From: Promethearchaeati archaeon
GTDB lineage: Archaea; Asgardarchaeota; Heimdallarchaeia; JABLTI01
Assembly: GCA_013166835.1 (NCBI GenBank)
Contig: JABLTI010000006.1
Span: 1 to 54,650 of the forward strand
Direction of reading: 5' to 3'
Length of the DNA stretch: 54,650 bases
Positions within the stretch are counted from its first letter, which is position 1. Every line of letters begins with the position of its first letter. The position numbers were made by a program, and so were the translations under genes. The notes beneath the pieces are model-generated. The model had not been told where the DNA came from and searched no databases. It saw only the letters and a list, made by a program, of their open reading frames with translations. Shown in pieces: positions 44,520-53,168 of the stretch.

Positions 44520-45302
44520 ATGGCCGATAGATATAAAGAAAAAGCCGATGAATTAATTAAATTATATAATGAAGAAATTAAATTTTACGAATTCTGGTCA
44601 GATGAAACTTTACCAATTGAATTCTATGATATTGATAAGGGTAAATTGATAAAAGTTCCAATGGATTTTCAAATAAAGAGATTAAAACGAACTCTGAAAA
44701 CATTGAAATCAAAAAAGAAAATTAGTGATAAAGTAAAAACTCAACTAGAATCATCTCTGGAAAACATGGAGAAAGCTTTGTCAATTGTCAATAATATTGA
44801 TTCAGTCTTCAAAAGACTGTCAAAATTAGATGTTATTTTTCGAGGGTTACCTGACAAGAATAAATCAAAACTTGGAATAAAAACAATCGCAAAATTCCGG
44901 AGCACATTAATTGATAATATTAGATTACCAGAATTAGATCTCAAAGAACTTAAAGAAACAATTACTAAATTTGAGTCAAAATACAGTAAATTAAAGATAA
45001 GAGAGCGGAAGATTGAGAAAGGTGTGGGAGCTCTTGCGATTTCTGAAGAAGAAATGAATCAACTGGATTCATTGCTAGCTGAGATTGATGAGCATTTTGA
45101 AGGAATTGATTATGTTAGTATAATGGAAACAAGATTGTTTAAACTCAAAGAGAAAGAAGAGTTAGTCATTGATGTTCACGATATCCCAGATAATGTTTGT
45201 AGATCATTGCTTGATGAGCCAGGAAATGAGGATTTAAGATATAATAAGGAAGCGGGATTGATTCTTCTAAAGGAATCTGAATATAACACATATATGTTTT
45301 AG
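44520..45302 (+). CDS. unrecognised 260-aa helical protein
   Basis: A 260-residue mostly helical protein with long Lys/Leu-rich helices (about 60-180) and a short C-terminal segment (about 215-260) of mixed strand/helix character (LVIDVHDIPDNV, then LILLKESEY). No catalytic or binding motif is apparent. It sits between the AAA operon core and the subtilisin protease, 26 nt before the protease gene, so it could be a specific adaptor or substrate of that protease. Family unknown. Confidence 0.6.
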   Translation: MADRYKEKADELIKLYNEEIKFYEFWSDETLPIEFYDIDKGKLIKVPMDFQIKRLKRTLKTLKSKKKISDKVKTQLESSLENMEKALSIVNNIDSVFKRLSKLDVIFRGLPDKNKSKLGIKTIAKFRSTLIDNIRLPELDLKELKETITKFESKYSKLKIRERKIEKGVGALAISEEEMNQLDSLLAEIDEHFEGIDYVSIMETRLFKLKEKEELVIDVHDIPDNVCRSLLDEPGNEDLRYNKEAGLILLKESEYNTYMF

Positions 45303-45328
45303 AATGTTGGATTTAAAGGTGAAAAAAA

Positions 45329-47062
45329 ATGAAGTGGGTAAACAAATTAGACCCAACAGCATACAATGTAATGACAGTTCTAAATAATACCTTGCCAGAA
45401 GAAGAATTGATAGTTATTTTTAATACGAAACAAAAAGTGGATGATCTTAATAGTTATCTCGATCATAAGAAAGGAATTTCTAGTGTTGAATCCCTTGGTT
45501 TTAAATCCAAACACTTTGAAGAAATGGGTGCAAAAATAAGATTTGTGTTAGGTGATATTGGATTAGTTTCTTTCACAATTAAGGCTAAAGAAGTTAAGAA
45601 TCAAATTTTCGAGAATTTCACAGATATTGTTACTAGTATTGGTGTTGGAGAAGATTCACATTATGTTCTCAATGACTCCCGGAAAATGGTTATGGGAGAA
45701 ACCCCTACCTCATTTGATGGTTCAGGAACTAGAGTTGCAGTTGTAGATTCCGGAGTTGATACTCACCCAGATCTAAATGTTATTGCTCATTTTGATTTTT
45801 CAAGTGATGCGAGCAATCCTGAATTTGCTAAAAAAGATATTTGTGGTCATGGTACTCATGTTGCAGGGATAATTTCAGGGAAAGGTGTGAAGAATTCTGA
45901 AATAAAAGGAGTAGCTATTGGAGCTGAAATAATTAATGCTAAGGGATTAAATGCGATGGGTATAGGATCCAATGATGGTATTTTTGCAGCTATTACAAAA
46001 GCATGTAAAGACCATAAGGCAGATGTAATAAATCTTAGTCTTGGTTCTCCAGAGAAGCACTATAATATGAGTAGCTCAATGAAGGAAACATTTGTACATG
46101 CAGATGATTCAAAAAATGATTTTTACAAAAATATACACCAACAATATCCATCTGTTGTGATTGTTGCATCAGCTGGAAACAATGGTCCTGAATATAAAAC
46201 TCTAAATGTTCCTGGAGCATTTGAAGAGGTAATTTGTGTTGGTAGCGTCAATAAAGATAAAAAAATGTCTTATTTTAGCTCTAGAGGTTCCAACAATCAT
46301 AATAAAACCAAACCAGATGTTGTCGCTCCCGGTGGAAGTATTTTAGCAACAAAATCTAAATATGAAGCTGCTTCATCAAAATGCGAATTCTATACAGTGA
46401 AATCAGGAACATCCATGTCATGTCCACACGTGTCTGGTTTAGCAGCTTTATTATGTAAAGCTATAAAATCTCAAAATCTAAAATCACTAACAAATACTTT
46501 TGATAGACACACTTATATCAAGAAAATTATGATGAATTCTGCGATAAATCTACAATTTGATGCTAATACACAAGGAGCAGGTCTAATTAATTTTCCTGCA
46601 GCCAAAAAACTAATTGAAAGCAAGAAAGAAGTTGTGGAAGTTGTCTTGGCAGCTCCAGATCTGAGATATGAAATGGATGATTCTGTGTTTGATAAAAGTT
46701 TTACAATGTTTAAAGATATCATTCCTTTTTCAAGTCAAAGCAATGAAAATCTTGCTGAAATAGCTAACATGGTAACTAGCATTAATATAATTCAAACTAA
46801 ATATGACCTGAGTTCTTTAGGAGTACTTGGTAATAAGTTAATGCAAGCATCAATAAAAAATCCCTGTAAGGAAAATTTATTTGTGCTTAGATTTAATATT
46901 CCAATTTTTAGAATTAGAACTGAAATTGAAGAACTTCTCCCATTAGAAGAAAATTATGCTAATATAACTAATAAATATACAATTAGAAAAGCAATGAAAA
47001 ACGTGATTGCTTCAATAGATTCGATAACTAATATTGAAAATAAAAAATTAATCTTATATTAA
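45329..47062 (+). CDS. subtilisin-family (S8) serine protease without signal peptide
   Basis: A 577-residue S8 protease. The N-terminal 125 residues resemble an inhibitory propeptide and lack any signal sequence. The catalytic set is complete: Asp140 in VAVVDSGVD, His174 in GHGTHVAG, oxyanion Asn284 in SAGNNG, and Ser362 in GTSMSCPHVSG. The last 160 residues form a helical C-terminal extension with no recognised domain. AAAGGTGA precedes the ATG. A cytosolic zymogen in an operon with an AAA ATPase suggests that it is activated in the cell as an effector or processing protease. Confidence 0.88.
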   Translation: MKWVNKLDPTAYNVMTVLNNTLPEEELIVIFNTKQKVDDLNSYLDHKKGISSVESLGFKSKHFEEMGAKIRFVLGDIGLVSFTIKAKEVKNQIFENFTDIVTSIGVGEDSHYVLNDSRKMVMGETPTSFDGSGTRVAVVDSGVDTHPDLNVIAHFDFSSDASNPEFAKKDICGHGTHVAGIISGKGVKNSEIKGVAIGAEIINAKGLNAMGIGSNDGIFAAITKACKDHKADVINLSLGSPEKHYNMSSSMKETFVHADDSKNDFYKNIHQQYPSVVIVASAGNNGPEYKTLNVPGAFEEVICVGSVNKDKKMSYFSSRGSNNHNKTKPDVVAPGGSILATKSKYEAASSKCEFYTVKSGTSMSCPHVSGLAALLCKAIKSQNLKSLTNTFDRHTYIKKIMMNSAINLQFDANTQGAGLINFPAAKKLIESKKEVVEVVLAAPDLRYEMDDSVFDKSFTMFKDIIPFSSQSNENLAEIANMVTSINIIQTKYDLSSLGVLGNKLMQASIKNPCKENLFVLRFNIPIFRIRTEIEELLPLEENYANITNKYTIRKAMKNVIASIDSITNIENKKLILY

Positions 47063-47077
47063 GGTGGAGGAAGGAAA

Positions 47078-47248
47078 ATGATAAATATCCCACATAAATA
47101 TATGGAATATTTACAATGGTTGATGAATCCAGATCAAGTGATTCAAATTATGGGTATTTCACTTTGGGTATGTATTGGAGGATGTCATGCTACGGTTATA
47201 CTTGGATTTACTTTTAACGTAAAGTCCATAAAAAAATTTAAAAAATAG
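47078..47248 (+). CDS. 56-aa single-helix membrane protein
   Basis: A frame of 56 codons starting MINIPHKYMEYLQW with a strong GGTGGAGG ribosome-binding site just upstream and only 15 nt after the protease stop. Residues about 21-45 are hydrophobic with Cys and Gly (WVCIGGCHATVILGFTF) and are followed by a Lys-rich tail (KSIKKFKK), a typical small membrane protein with a positive-inside C-terminus. Operon position suggests it anchors or regulates the protease or the membrane sensors that follow. Confidence 0.6.
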   Translation: MINIPHKYMEYLQWLMNPDQVIQIMGISLWVCIGGCHATVILGFTFNVKSIKKFKK

Positions 47249-47295
47249 ATAACCAATATATGAGTCTCAAGTTTTATTAAAGGAGTTTGGATTAA

Positions 47296-49428
47296 GTGAG
47301 GTATATTAGATTAAGAATTATAATAGTCAATTTGTTTTTTACATCAACTTTTTTGCTATTTCTTGTATTATCAATGAACACAAATACTCGAATTCAAAAT
47401 GCTTCTGCTGAGAGTTCTCTTTTATATTCTGAGGATTTTTCGTCAGATGTTTTTTCAAGCTCTGATTGGGTTCGAACAGATAATAGTGTGTTCGTTGACA
47501 CAACTAATGGTTGGTTGCATATTTCCTCTGATACTGATTATGATGATTATGCTAGCTTTGTATTAAGTTGGGAATCCTCATTTACTATTATAATTCGATC
47601 CAGATCTAATGGTGGGAGAGGTTATCGAATGCCAGCATTTGAATTTTATAATAATCAAGAAAAAACTTTTTATGTTACGTGCATCGATGAGTGGATTTTC
47701 CCCCAATCAAATGGTTCCATTAATTATCTTCCACCTAGTGAGAATATTTGGTGGGATATCAAAATCGAATTTAACTCTGATTCTCAAATTTTGTTTGCAA
47801 AGAATATTAGTACAAATGCTTGGAACAAAATTTCAGAAAATAATATTGAAAATCTTGATTTTACTTCTCTAAGAATACGTCAAAATTGGGATGCCACTAT
47901 TGATATTGATTTTATTGAAATATATATTGAAGACCCATTCCAATTTTATGAACCTTTTAATAGTAATGACGTTTGGATTAGTTCTAATTGGACACGCAGT
48001 GGTGATTATTATTCAATTGATGAAAAAAATGGTTGGCTACATAAAAGCTTAGCAGGACATTATGAAGATTCAGTTGATTATTCTATCTCACTTCCATTTC
48101 CATTCACAATTGAATATAGAGGTCGATTAACTAGTGGTGGAAGAGATTATACATTCCCAGCATTTCATTTTGTAACTAAAGATAGTCTCTCATTTTCTTT
48201 TGTATATGGATATTCTCAAAAGGGTCAATGGCGATTTATAGGGGAATATGTTGATTCCTCTTTAGGTCCTCATTCAGAGGGAATATGGTGGTCTGCTAAG
48301 ATTGAGTTTAATATAAATAATCAAACATTATATTCAAAATCTGATTCAGCTACAGAATGGTCTTTTGTAGCCTTTAGAGAGTATAATATCAGTGATGGCA
48401 TTGTTTCTTTTGGTTTTCATGGTTCATGGGATGCAATAATTGATATAGATTATGTTGCAATTGATCTTTCATTATCCCATAACCCACTTTTACAAAATAA
48501 TGACAAAAGCTTTCTAGATCTATACTTAATATTTGTACCATTGGCAGCAATTATTTCAGTAATTATTATAGTATTATTCCTTTATTTTATGCTAAAAGGT
48601 GAAACTAGATATGCGAAAAGAACAACGAGAAGAGAAAGAAGAGAACTAAAAAATTTTAAAAAACAAGAAAGAAAAAATGCTAGATTTGTTAGTGAAAAAT
48701 TAAGACTCGTTGAAAAACAAGAGAGAAAAGATGCTAGATTAGCAAAAAGTAAAGCTCAACAAGACAAGAAATTATCTGAGAAATTATTGAAAGATGAAAT
48801 GAAAGCATTAGACAGGGCTGAACAAGTATTAGTCCAAATCTTATATCAGACTAGAAGAAAGAATTTCTTGATTACAATCTCAGATCTAATTGCAAGAAGC
48901 GGAGTTAAGCAAGATTTGGTTGTTTCGATTATTAACGAGCAGTTCGTTAGACAACATGATATTATAATAGATGGGACTACAATTGTTTTCCCCAAAGAAA
49001 AAGAGAAGTTTATATATAATTCTAGAAAAATTGTTGAAAGGGTATTAGAAAAAATAAGTTTGGATACCTATACAGTATCATTGGATGATTTCGGTCAAAT
49101 GACTAAAATAAATCCAGAATTTTTAGATTTAGTCCTCATTAGTGAAATTCAAAACAAATACAGATTCATTGTTCAAAACAATATGATTATTTTTACAGAT
49201 AAGCAAGCTATCTATGATGTTATTTATCATGTTAAAACACTTCTAACTATATACTATGATAAGAAAGAAGAAACAAAAGAGACATATGATCTACTCACTC
49301 AAGCAGAAATTGAGTTGGTATCAGCAATAAAGAATGCTAAAGAACTAGGATTCGCAGATGAAGTAGAAGAACTCGAATTTCATCTGAAACAAGTAAGAAG
49401 GCACATTAAAGAATTCGATGTTGACTAA
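47296..49428 (+). CDS. secreted-domain membrane protein: tandem lectin-like ectodomain, TM helix, winged-helix cytoplasmic tail
   Basis: A 710-residue protein. A signal-like helix (about 7-27) precedes two tandem beta-sandwich domains of concanavalin/LamG type (about 45-220 and 221-405), which repeat GWLH, GGRGY/GGRDY, a PAFEF/PAFHF strand, IWW-x-IKIEF/IWWSAKIEF and a WDA-I-DID end motif. One transmembrane helix (about 407-431) leads to a basic coiled coil, two winged-helix-like units (about 504-640), and a three-helix module ending KEFDVD. GTG start at 47296 with AAAGGAG upstream. The tail is homologous to that of the next protein. Likely an outside-to-inside sensor or adhesion receptor. Confidence 0.75.
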   Translation: MRYIRLRIIIVNLFFTSTFLLFLVLSMNTNTRIQNASAESSLLYSEDFSSDVFSSSDWVRTDNSVFVDTTNGWLHISSDTDYDDYASFVLSWESSFTIIIRSRSNGGRGYRMPAFEFYNNQEKTFYVTCIDEWIFPQSNGSINYLPPSENIWWDIKIEFNSDSQILFAKNISTNAWNKISENNIENLDFTSLRIRQNWDATIDIDFIEIYIEDPFQFYEPFNSNDVWISSNWTRSGDYYSIDEKNGWLHKSLAGHYEDSVDYSISLPFPFTIEYRGRLTSGGRDYTFPAFHFVTKDSLSFSFVYGYSQKGQWRFIGEYVDSSLGPHSEGIWWSAKIEFNINNQTLYSKSDSATEWSFVAFREYNISDGIVSFGFHGSWDAIIDIDYVAIDLSLSHNPLLQNNDKSFLDLYLIFVPLAAIISVIIIVLFLYFMLKGETRYAKRTTRRERRELKNFKKQERKNARFVSEKLRLVEKQERKDARLAKSKAQQDKKLSEKLLKDEMKALDRAEQVLVQILYQTRRKNFLITISDLIARSGVKQDLVVSIINEQFVRQHDIIIDGTTIVFPKEKEKFIYNSRKIVERVLEKISLDTYTVSLDDFGQMTKINPEFLDLVLISEIQNKYRFIVQNNMIIFTDKQAIYDVIYHVKTLLTIYYDKKEETKETYDLLTQAEIELVSAIKNAKELGFADEVEELEFHLKQVRRHIKEFDVD

Positions 49429-49601
49429 TATATGAAGAAGAAATGAATAATATTAATTTATCAATATGCACACAAACTGAAATGAAATAAAGTAGTAACT
49501 TCTTGATCTATTTTCCCAGAAAAATCTTTTTTAATCATGAAACAAAGTATTTACTGTTTTTAGAGTTAAAACAAAATTTTCTTAGAAATGGAGAGAAAAA
49601 T

Positions 49602-52493
49602 ATGGCAAACAAAATCATTGATGTTCTCTTTCAGATACAGGCTCTTCTAGATGCTGACATAGTCAAGCATTTGCAGCAAACTTCCATGGCTGTTTGCATT
49701 GTTGGTTGTGTTGGATTATTTGCTATGTCTCTTTATATGATAATTGAGGATTATGATCTCCCTCCGGGATGTGGTATTTTTGCAGCTATTGGCTTTGCTC
49801 TTTGGTGTTCTTTTGCTGTTGGTTATGGATTGTATGCATATATGAGCTTAGGAATGACTAATGATATCAGAAATATATTAATCACATCCCATGTTCTTCT
49901 TGGAGTTAATGCAATCTTCATGGGGATTTTTTACGATCGCGCAGAATATGATTGGGTTATAGGTTTTATCGCTTCTGTTATCACACTTTTTGGGTCTTAT
50001 ATTCTTGCAGTTATTGTATTTGTCTTTTTCTTGGATTGGACATTATCATTAACTATACTCTGCATTCTAATAGTTTTTGCTGGTTTAATTATTCTAGATG
50101 TTTTTGGCAGGACAGATTATTGGGAAAAGAGTTTTCGTGTTTCTGTAGGGATAATTTCTCTCTTAGTTGGAATAGGTAGTTTAGTAACTGGTTATCTTGG
50201 TTTATCGCCAAGTTTTACCTTTAATATATCACTAGGAGTGGATATATCATTGACAGTTGGGGGAGTTCTAGTGATAATTATGGGATCACTCTTACTGGGA
50301 GAAGCTTCTACAGAATTTGATTATAAACCAGGTTATACTGCTGGTGCTACAATTGGTTATACTACGCTATTTAGTGGATTAGCTCCTTGGATTATTACAA
50401 TGGTGAATCAAATAAGACAAACACAAATCAACAGCTTCGTTCTAACTTTAACAATTCCACTTTCATTTATTTTACTAGCAGTAATAATCATAATTGGAAT
50501 TGCAGGTTATAATGCGTGGGAACTAAGTGGTTTCTTTGTTTTTGGTTTCTTTTTACTGTTTTCAAGCATTGCATGCTTAATTTGTAGTATTTTAGGTTTC
50601 CATGGTGTAATATCAATGGGTGGATACTTGACTCCTAAAATAATGTTAACGTTTTTTGGTTCAATAATTTCGATAATTGGCAGCATATTCATTGGTCAAG
50701 GATTATTTGGAGATGTTAGTAATAGATCTATTAGTGATCCAGCAATATCAATAACTTGGATGTCGATACTATGTACTTTTATTAGTGTGGGCATTTCAGT
50801 TTGGATACCTTATATCTTGAAACTCGTTGGGCAACCAATTGATTCTATTTTTTATATTACTATAGGAGTTCCGACAGGAATTTTAACTTCATTTGGTATA
50901 ATAGTACCTTTAGCTGCAACTCGGAGAAATAGAATTGATAGAAGGAATGATAGGCGTGCAAGCAGAAGAGAGGCAGATTTAATCAGACAGAAACAACAAC
51001 AGGAATCACAATATTGGTCTAATGCTAGTTCTCTTGTTAAAGGGGCTATTGAAAGATCTAAAGCTAGAAGATACGAAACTACTCTAGCTAACCTTAAACG
51101 CGGTAGTGGAGTTGAGAAACAGGATATTGCTAAGGTTATTCAAGATAAGTTTACTTTAACTTATAATATCACCCTTGATGGAGAAAATGTAACATTCAAT
51201 GAAGAAAAGGAAAAATTCATGGAGAAAGCAAGAAAGGCTCTTGAAAAAACTATTGATAAGGCAAGTAAAGAAGTCTTTACTATTTCTTTGGAGGAGATCA
51301 AAGCACAAACAAAAATTGATGTTGAGATTCTTGAGACTTTTATTACTACAAAACTCATTGAGAAATATAGCATTCAATTTGAAGATGGTATAATCACCTT
51401 CAAAGGTAAAGAAGGAATAATGGCAATAATTGAGCAAGTAGAGAATTTGCTTGATAGATTCTATGATATTGACGCAGAAACTCCTGATGCTTATGAACTT
51501 TTAACTGCTGCTAAAATCGAACTCGAAGCTGCCATAGATAACGCACATCATTTAGGTGCTGATGCTGAAATGGAAGATTGTAAGAGATTACTTAGAACTG
51601 TTAATAAACACATTAAAGAGTTTGATATTGAGGAAGAGGTAATTGAAGAGATTGTTGAAGAAGTTCCAGAAGAAATACCTATAGATAGTACTGTTCAAGA
51701 TGCTATTGAACATGTTGAAGCGCTTTTGAATGAATACTATGACAAGAATGTAGAGACAAAAGAGACATATGAATTACTTACTAAAGCAGAAATTGAGTTG
51801 AAATCAGCAATAAAACATGCTACAGATATTGGTTTTGGTAATGAGACAAATAAATTAGAATTTCTTTTAAAAACAGTTAGAAAACTCCTTGATGAGTTTG
51901 AATTAGAGGAGGAGGAAAAGGAAGAAGAGATACCAGAAGAACCTATTGAAGCTGAAGAAAATGAAGATGAACCTTTAGAAATCGAAGAAGAAGAAATCCT
52001 TGGAGAAATCGAAGAAAAGTTAGAAGAGATTGAAGCTGAATCTGAAAGTAAGGATGAATTCCAAGATTTTGGAATCGTAACATTCGAAGAGAAGGAAATC
52101 CCATCTGATGATGATAAGCAAATTGAGGGAACAAGTGAATACGAGGAATATGGAGTTATTCCAGAAGAATCCAGTATAGATTTAGATTCCCCAGATATTG
52201 ATACTAGTGTTGAACCAGAATTAGATGATGAAAACTCATTGGATGTTGTAGAGGTAATTGAACAATATGATGAGAAAATAAAACAGGTTGAATCTTTGCT
52301 TGAAGAATACAAGAATGCTAAATCAAGAAATGAAAGTACTGCTTCCTTCTTACCAGAAGCACAAGCAATTCTAAACGATGCAATAATACTGGCAACTCGT
52401 ATAAATAGTCCAGAGAAATTGAATATTTGTATGGAATTATCTCTTGAAATAGAAAGTTGTATTGATGAATATAAGAAGTCAAAGGAAGATTAA
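49602..52493 (+). CDS. polytopic membrane protein with winged-helix and repeated helical-module tail
   Basis: A 963-residue protein from the ATG at 49602 (GGAGAG 6 nt upstream; upstream in-frame TTG lacks a ribosome-binding site). The first 440 residues hold about thirteen hydrophobic segments. A strongly basic segment (about 442-460) follows, then two winged-helix-like units (about 470-600) and a three-helix module at about 608-670, repeated at about 700-765 with an acidic Glu-rich linker to about 885 and a degenerate third copy at the C-terminus. The winged-helix and module parts match the tail of the upstream gene, with near-identical DNA in places. No transporter family recognised. Confidence 0.72.
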   Translation: MANKIIDVLFQIQALLDADIVKHLQQTSMAVCIVGCVGLFAMSLYMIIEDYDLPPGCGIFAAIGFALWCSFAVGYGLYAYMSLGMTNDIRNILITSHVLLGVNAIFMGIFYDRAEYDWVIGFIASVITLFGSYILAVIVFVFFLDWTLSLTILCILIVFAGLIILDVFGRTDYWEKSFRVSVGIISLLVGIGSLVTGYLGLSPSFTFNISLGVDISLTVGGVLVIIMGSLLLGEASTEFDYKPGYTAGATIGYTTLFSGLAPWIITMVNQIRQTQINSFVLTLTIPLSFILLAVIIIIGIAGYNAWELSGFFVFGFFLLFSSIACLICSILGFHGVISMGGYLTPKIMLTFFGSIISIIGSIFIGQGLFGDVSNRSISDPAISITWMSILCTFISVGISVWIPYILKLVGQPIDSIFYITIGVPTGILTSFGIIVPLAATRRNRIDRRNDRRASRREADLIRQKQQQESQYWSNASSLVKGAIERSKARRYETTLANLKRGSGVEKQDIAKVIQDKFTLTYNITLDGENVTFNEEKEKFMEKARKALEKTIDKASKEVFTISLEEIKAQTKIDVEILETFITTKLIEKYSIQFEDGIITFKGKEGIMAIIEQVENLLDRFYDIDAETPDAYELLTAAKIELEAAIDNAHHLGADAEMEDCKRLLRTVNKHIKEFDIEEEVIEEIVEEVPEEIPIDSTVQDAIEHVEALLNEYYDKNVETKETYELLTKAEIELKSAIKHATDIGFGNETNKLEFLLKTVRKLLDEFELEEEEKEEEIPEEPIEAEENEDEPLEIEEEEILGEIEEKLEEIEAESESKDEFQDFGIVTFEEKEIPSDDDKQIEGTSEYEEYGVIPEESSIDLDSPDIDTSVEPELDDENSLDVVEVIEQYDEKIKQVESLLEEYKNAKSRNESTASFLPEAQAILNDAIILATRINSPEKLNICMELSLEIESCIDEYKKSKED

Positions 52494-52532
52494 AACACAT
52501 TTTGATTTTCTTATATTTTCTTCTTCAACTAT

Positions 52533-53108
52533 TTAGTTAGTATCTGCTTCCTTGATAGCAATCTCTGGTAAACCAAATTTCTCTAATTCCAAAAATATAG
52601 CTTCATGTGGAATATTTTCTTTGGTTCTTCTAATATAATAATCCCTAGCAAATTCAATTCGTTCCCATGGATAAACAATCCAGTTGCTTGTTTCCCCAAT
52701 ATAAAAATCTGGTTTGAAAATAGATTTGGGTTTGTAATGAATTGTAGCTGTTTTGATATCTTTTACTTTCTTTTTCTTCAAGTATTTTAACACGAATTCC
52801 AAGCTTTTCCCTGTATCAGAAACATCATCAATTAGTAATACTTTCTTATTCTTTACTTTATAACAGAATTTTCCAGTTAGCTTTGGTTCTTGTAATGTTT
52901 CATTTATGTTTGTATAAAATTCTACACCTATTGTTGTAACATATTTTATTCCTAATAAATCACTAATAATTCTTGATGGTACAAATCCACCTCTAGTTAT
53001 TGCTACTATGACATCTGGTGTAAAATCAGAAGATTTTATTTTCTTATATAGCTCATATACCATTTCCCAGATTTCATCAAAGGATATTACAAGAACTTCT
53101 TCATTCAT
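52533..53108 (-). CDS. purine phosphoribosyltransferase (Hpt/Gpt-like)
   Basis: A 191-residue type I phosphoribosyltransferase that salvages a purine base (hypoxanthine, xanthine or guanine) with PRPP. The PRPP loop LIDDVSDTGKS (92-102) and the upstream AITRGGFVPSR block are clear, and a WIVYPWERIEF segment near the base-binding hood fits archaeal xanthine/hypoxanthine-type enzymes. Normal length for the family. It converges with the large membrane protein gene and marks a return to housekeeping genes. Base specificity is not determined. Confidence 0.88.
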   Translation of the reverse strand: MNEEVLVISFDEIWEMVYELYKKIKSSDFTPDVIVAITRGGFVPSRIISDLLGIKYVTTIGVEFYTNINETLQEPKLTGKFCYKVKNKKVLLIDDVSDTGKSLEFVLKYLKKKKVKDIKTATIHYKPKSIFKPDFYIGETSNWIVYPWERIEFARDYYIRRTKENIPHEAIFLELEKFGLPEIAIKEADTN

Positions 53109-53168
53109 TTACTATCACTTTTTTCAATAATTACTGTTTATCGATTACATAGGATTCAATATAATAAA

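Noticed and set aside
49503-49601. Upstream TTG extension of the large polytopic membrane protein
   Set aside because: No ribosome-binding site before the TTG, whereas GGAGAG sits 6 nt before the ATG at 49602, and the extra residues are not membrane-like.
51737-52312. 191-codon Ser-rich frame opposite the acidic linker of the large membrane protein
   Set aside because: Same antisense effect of a Glu-rich coding region; no ribosome-binding site and no recognisable domain.
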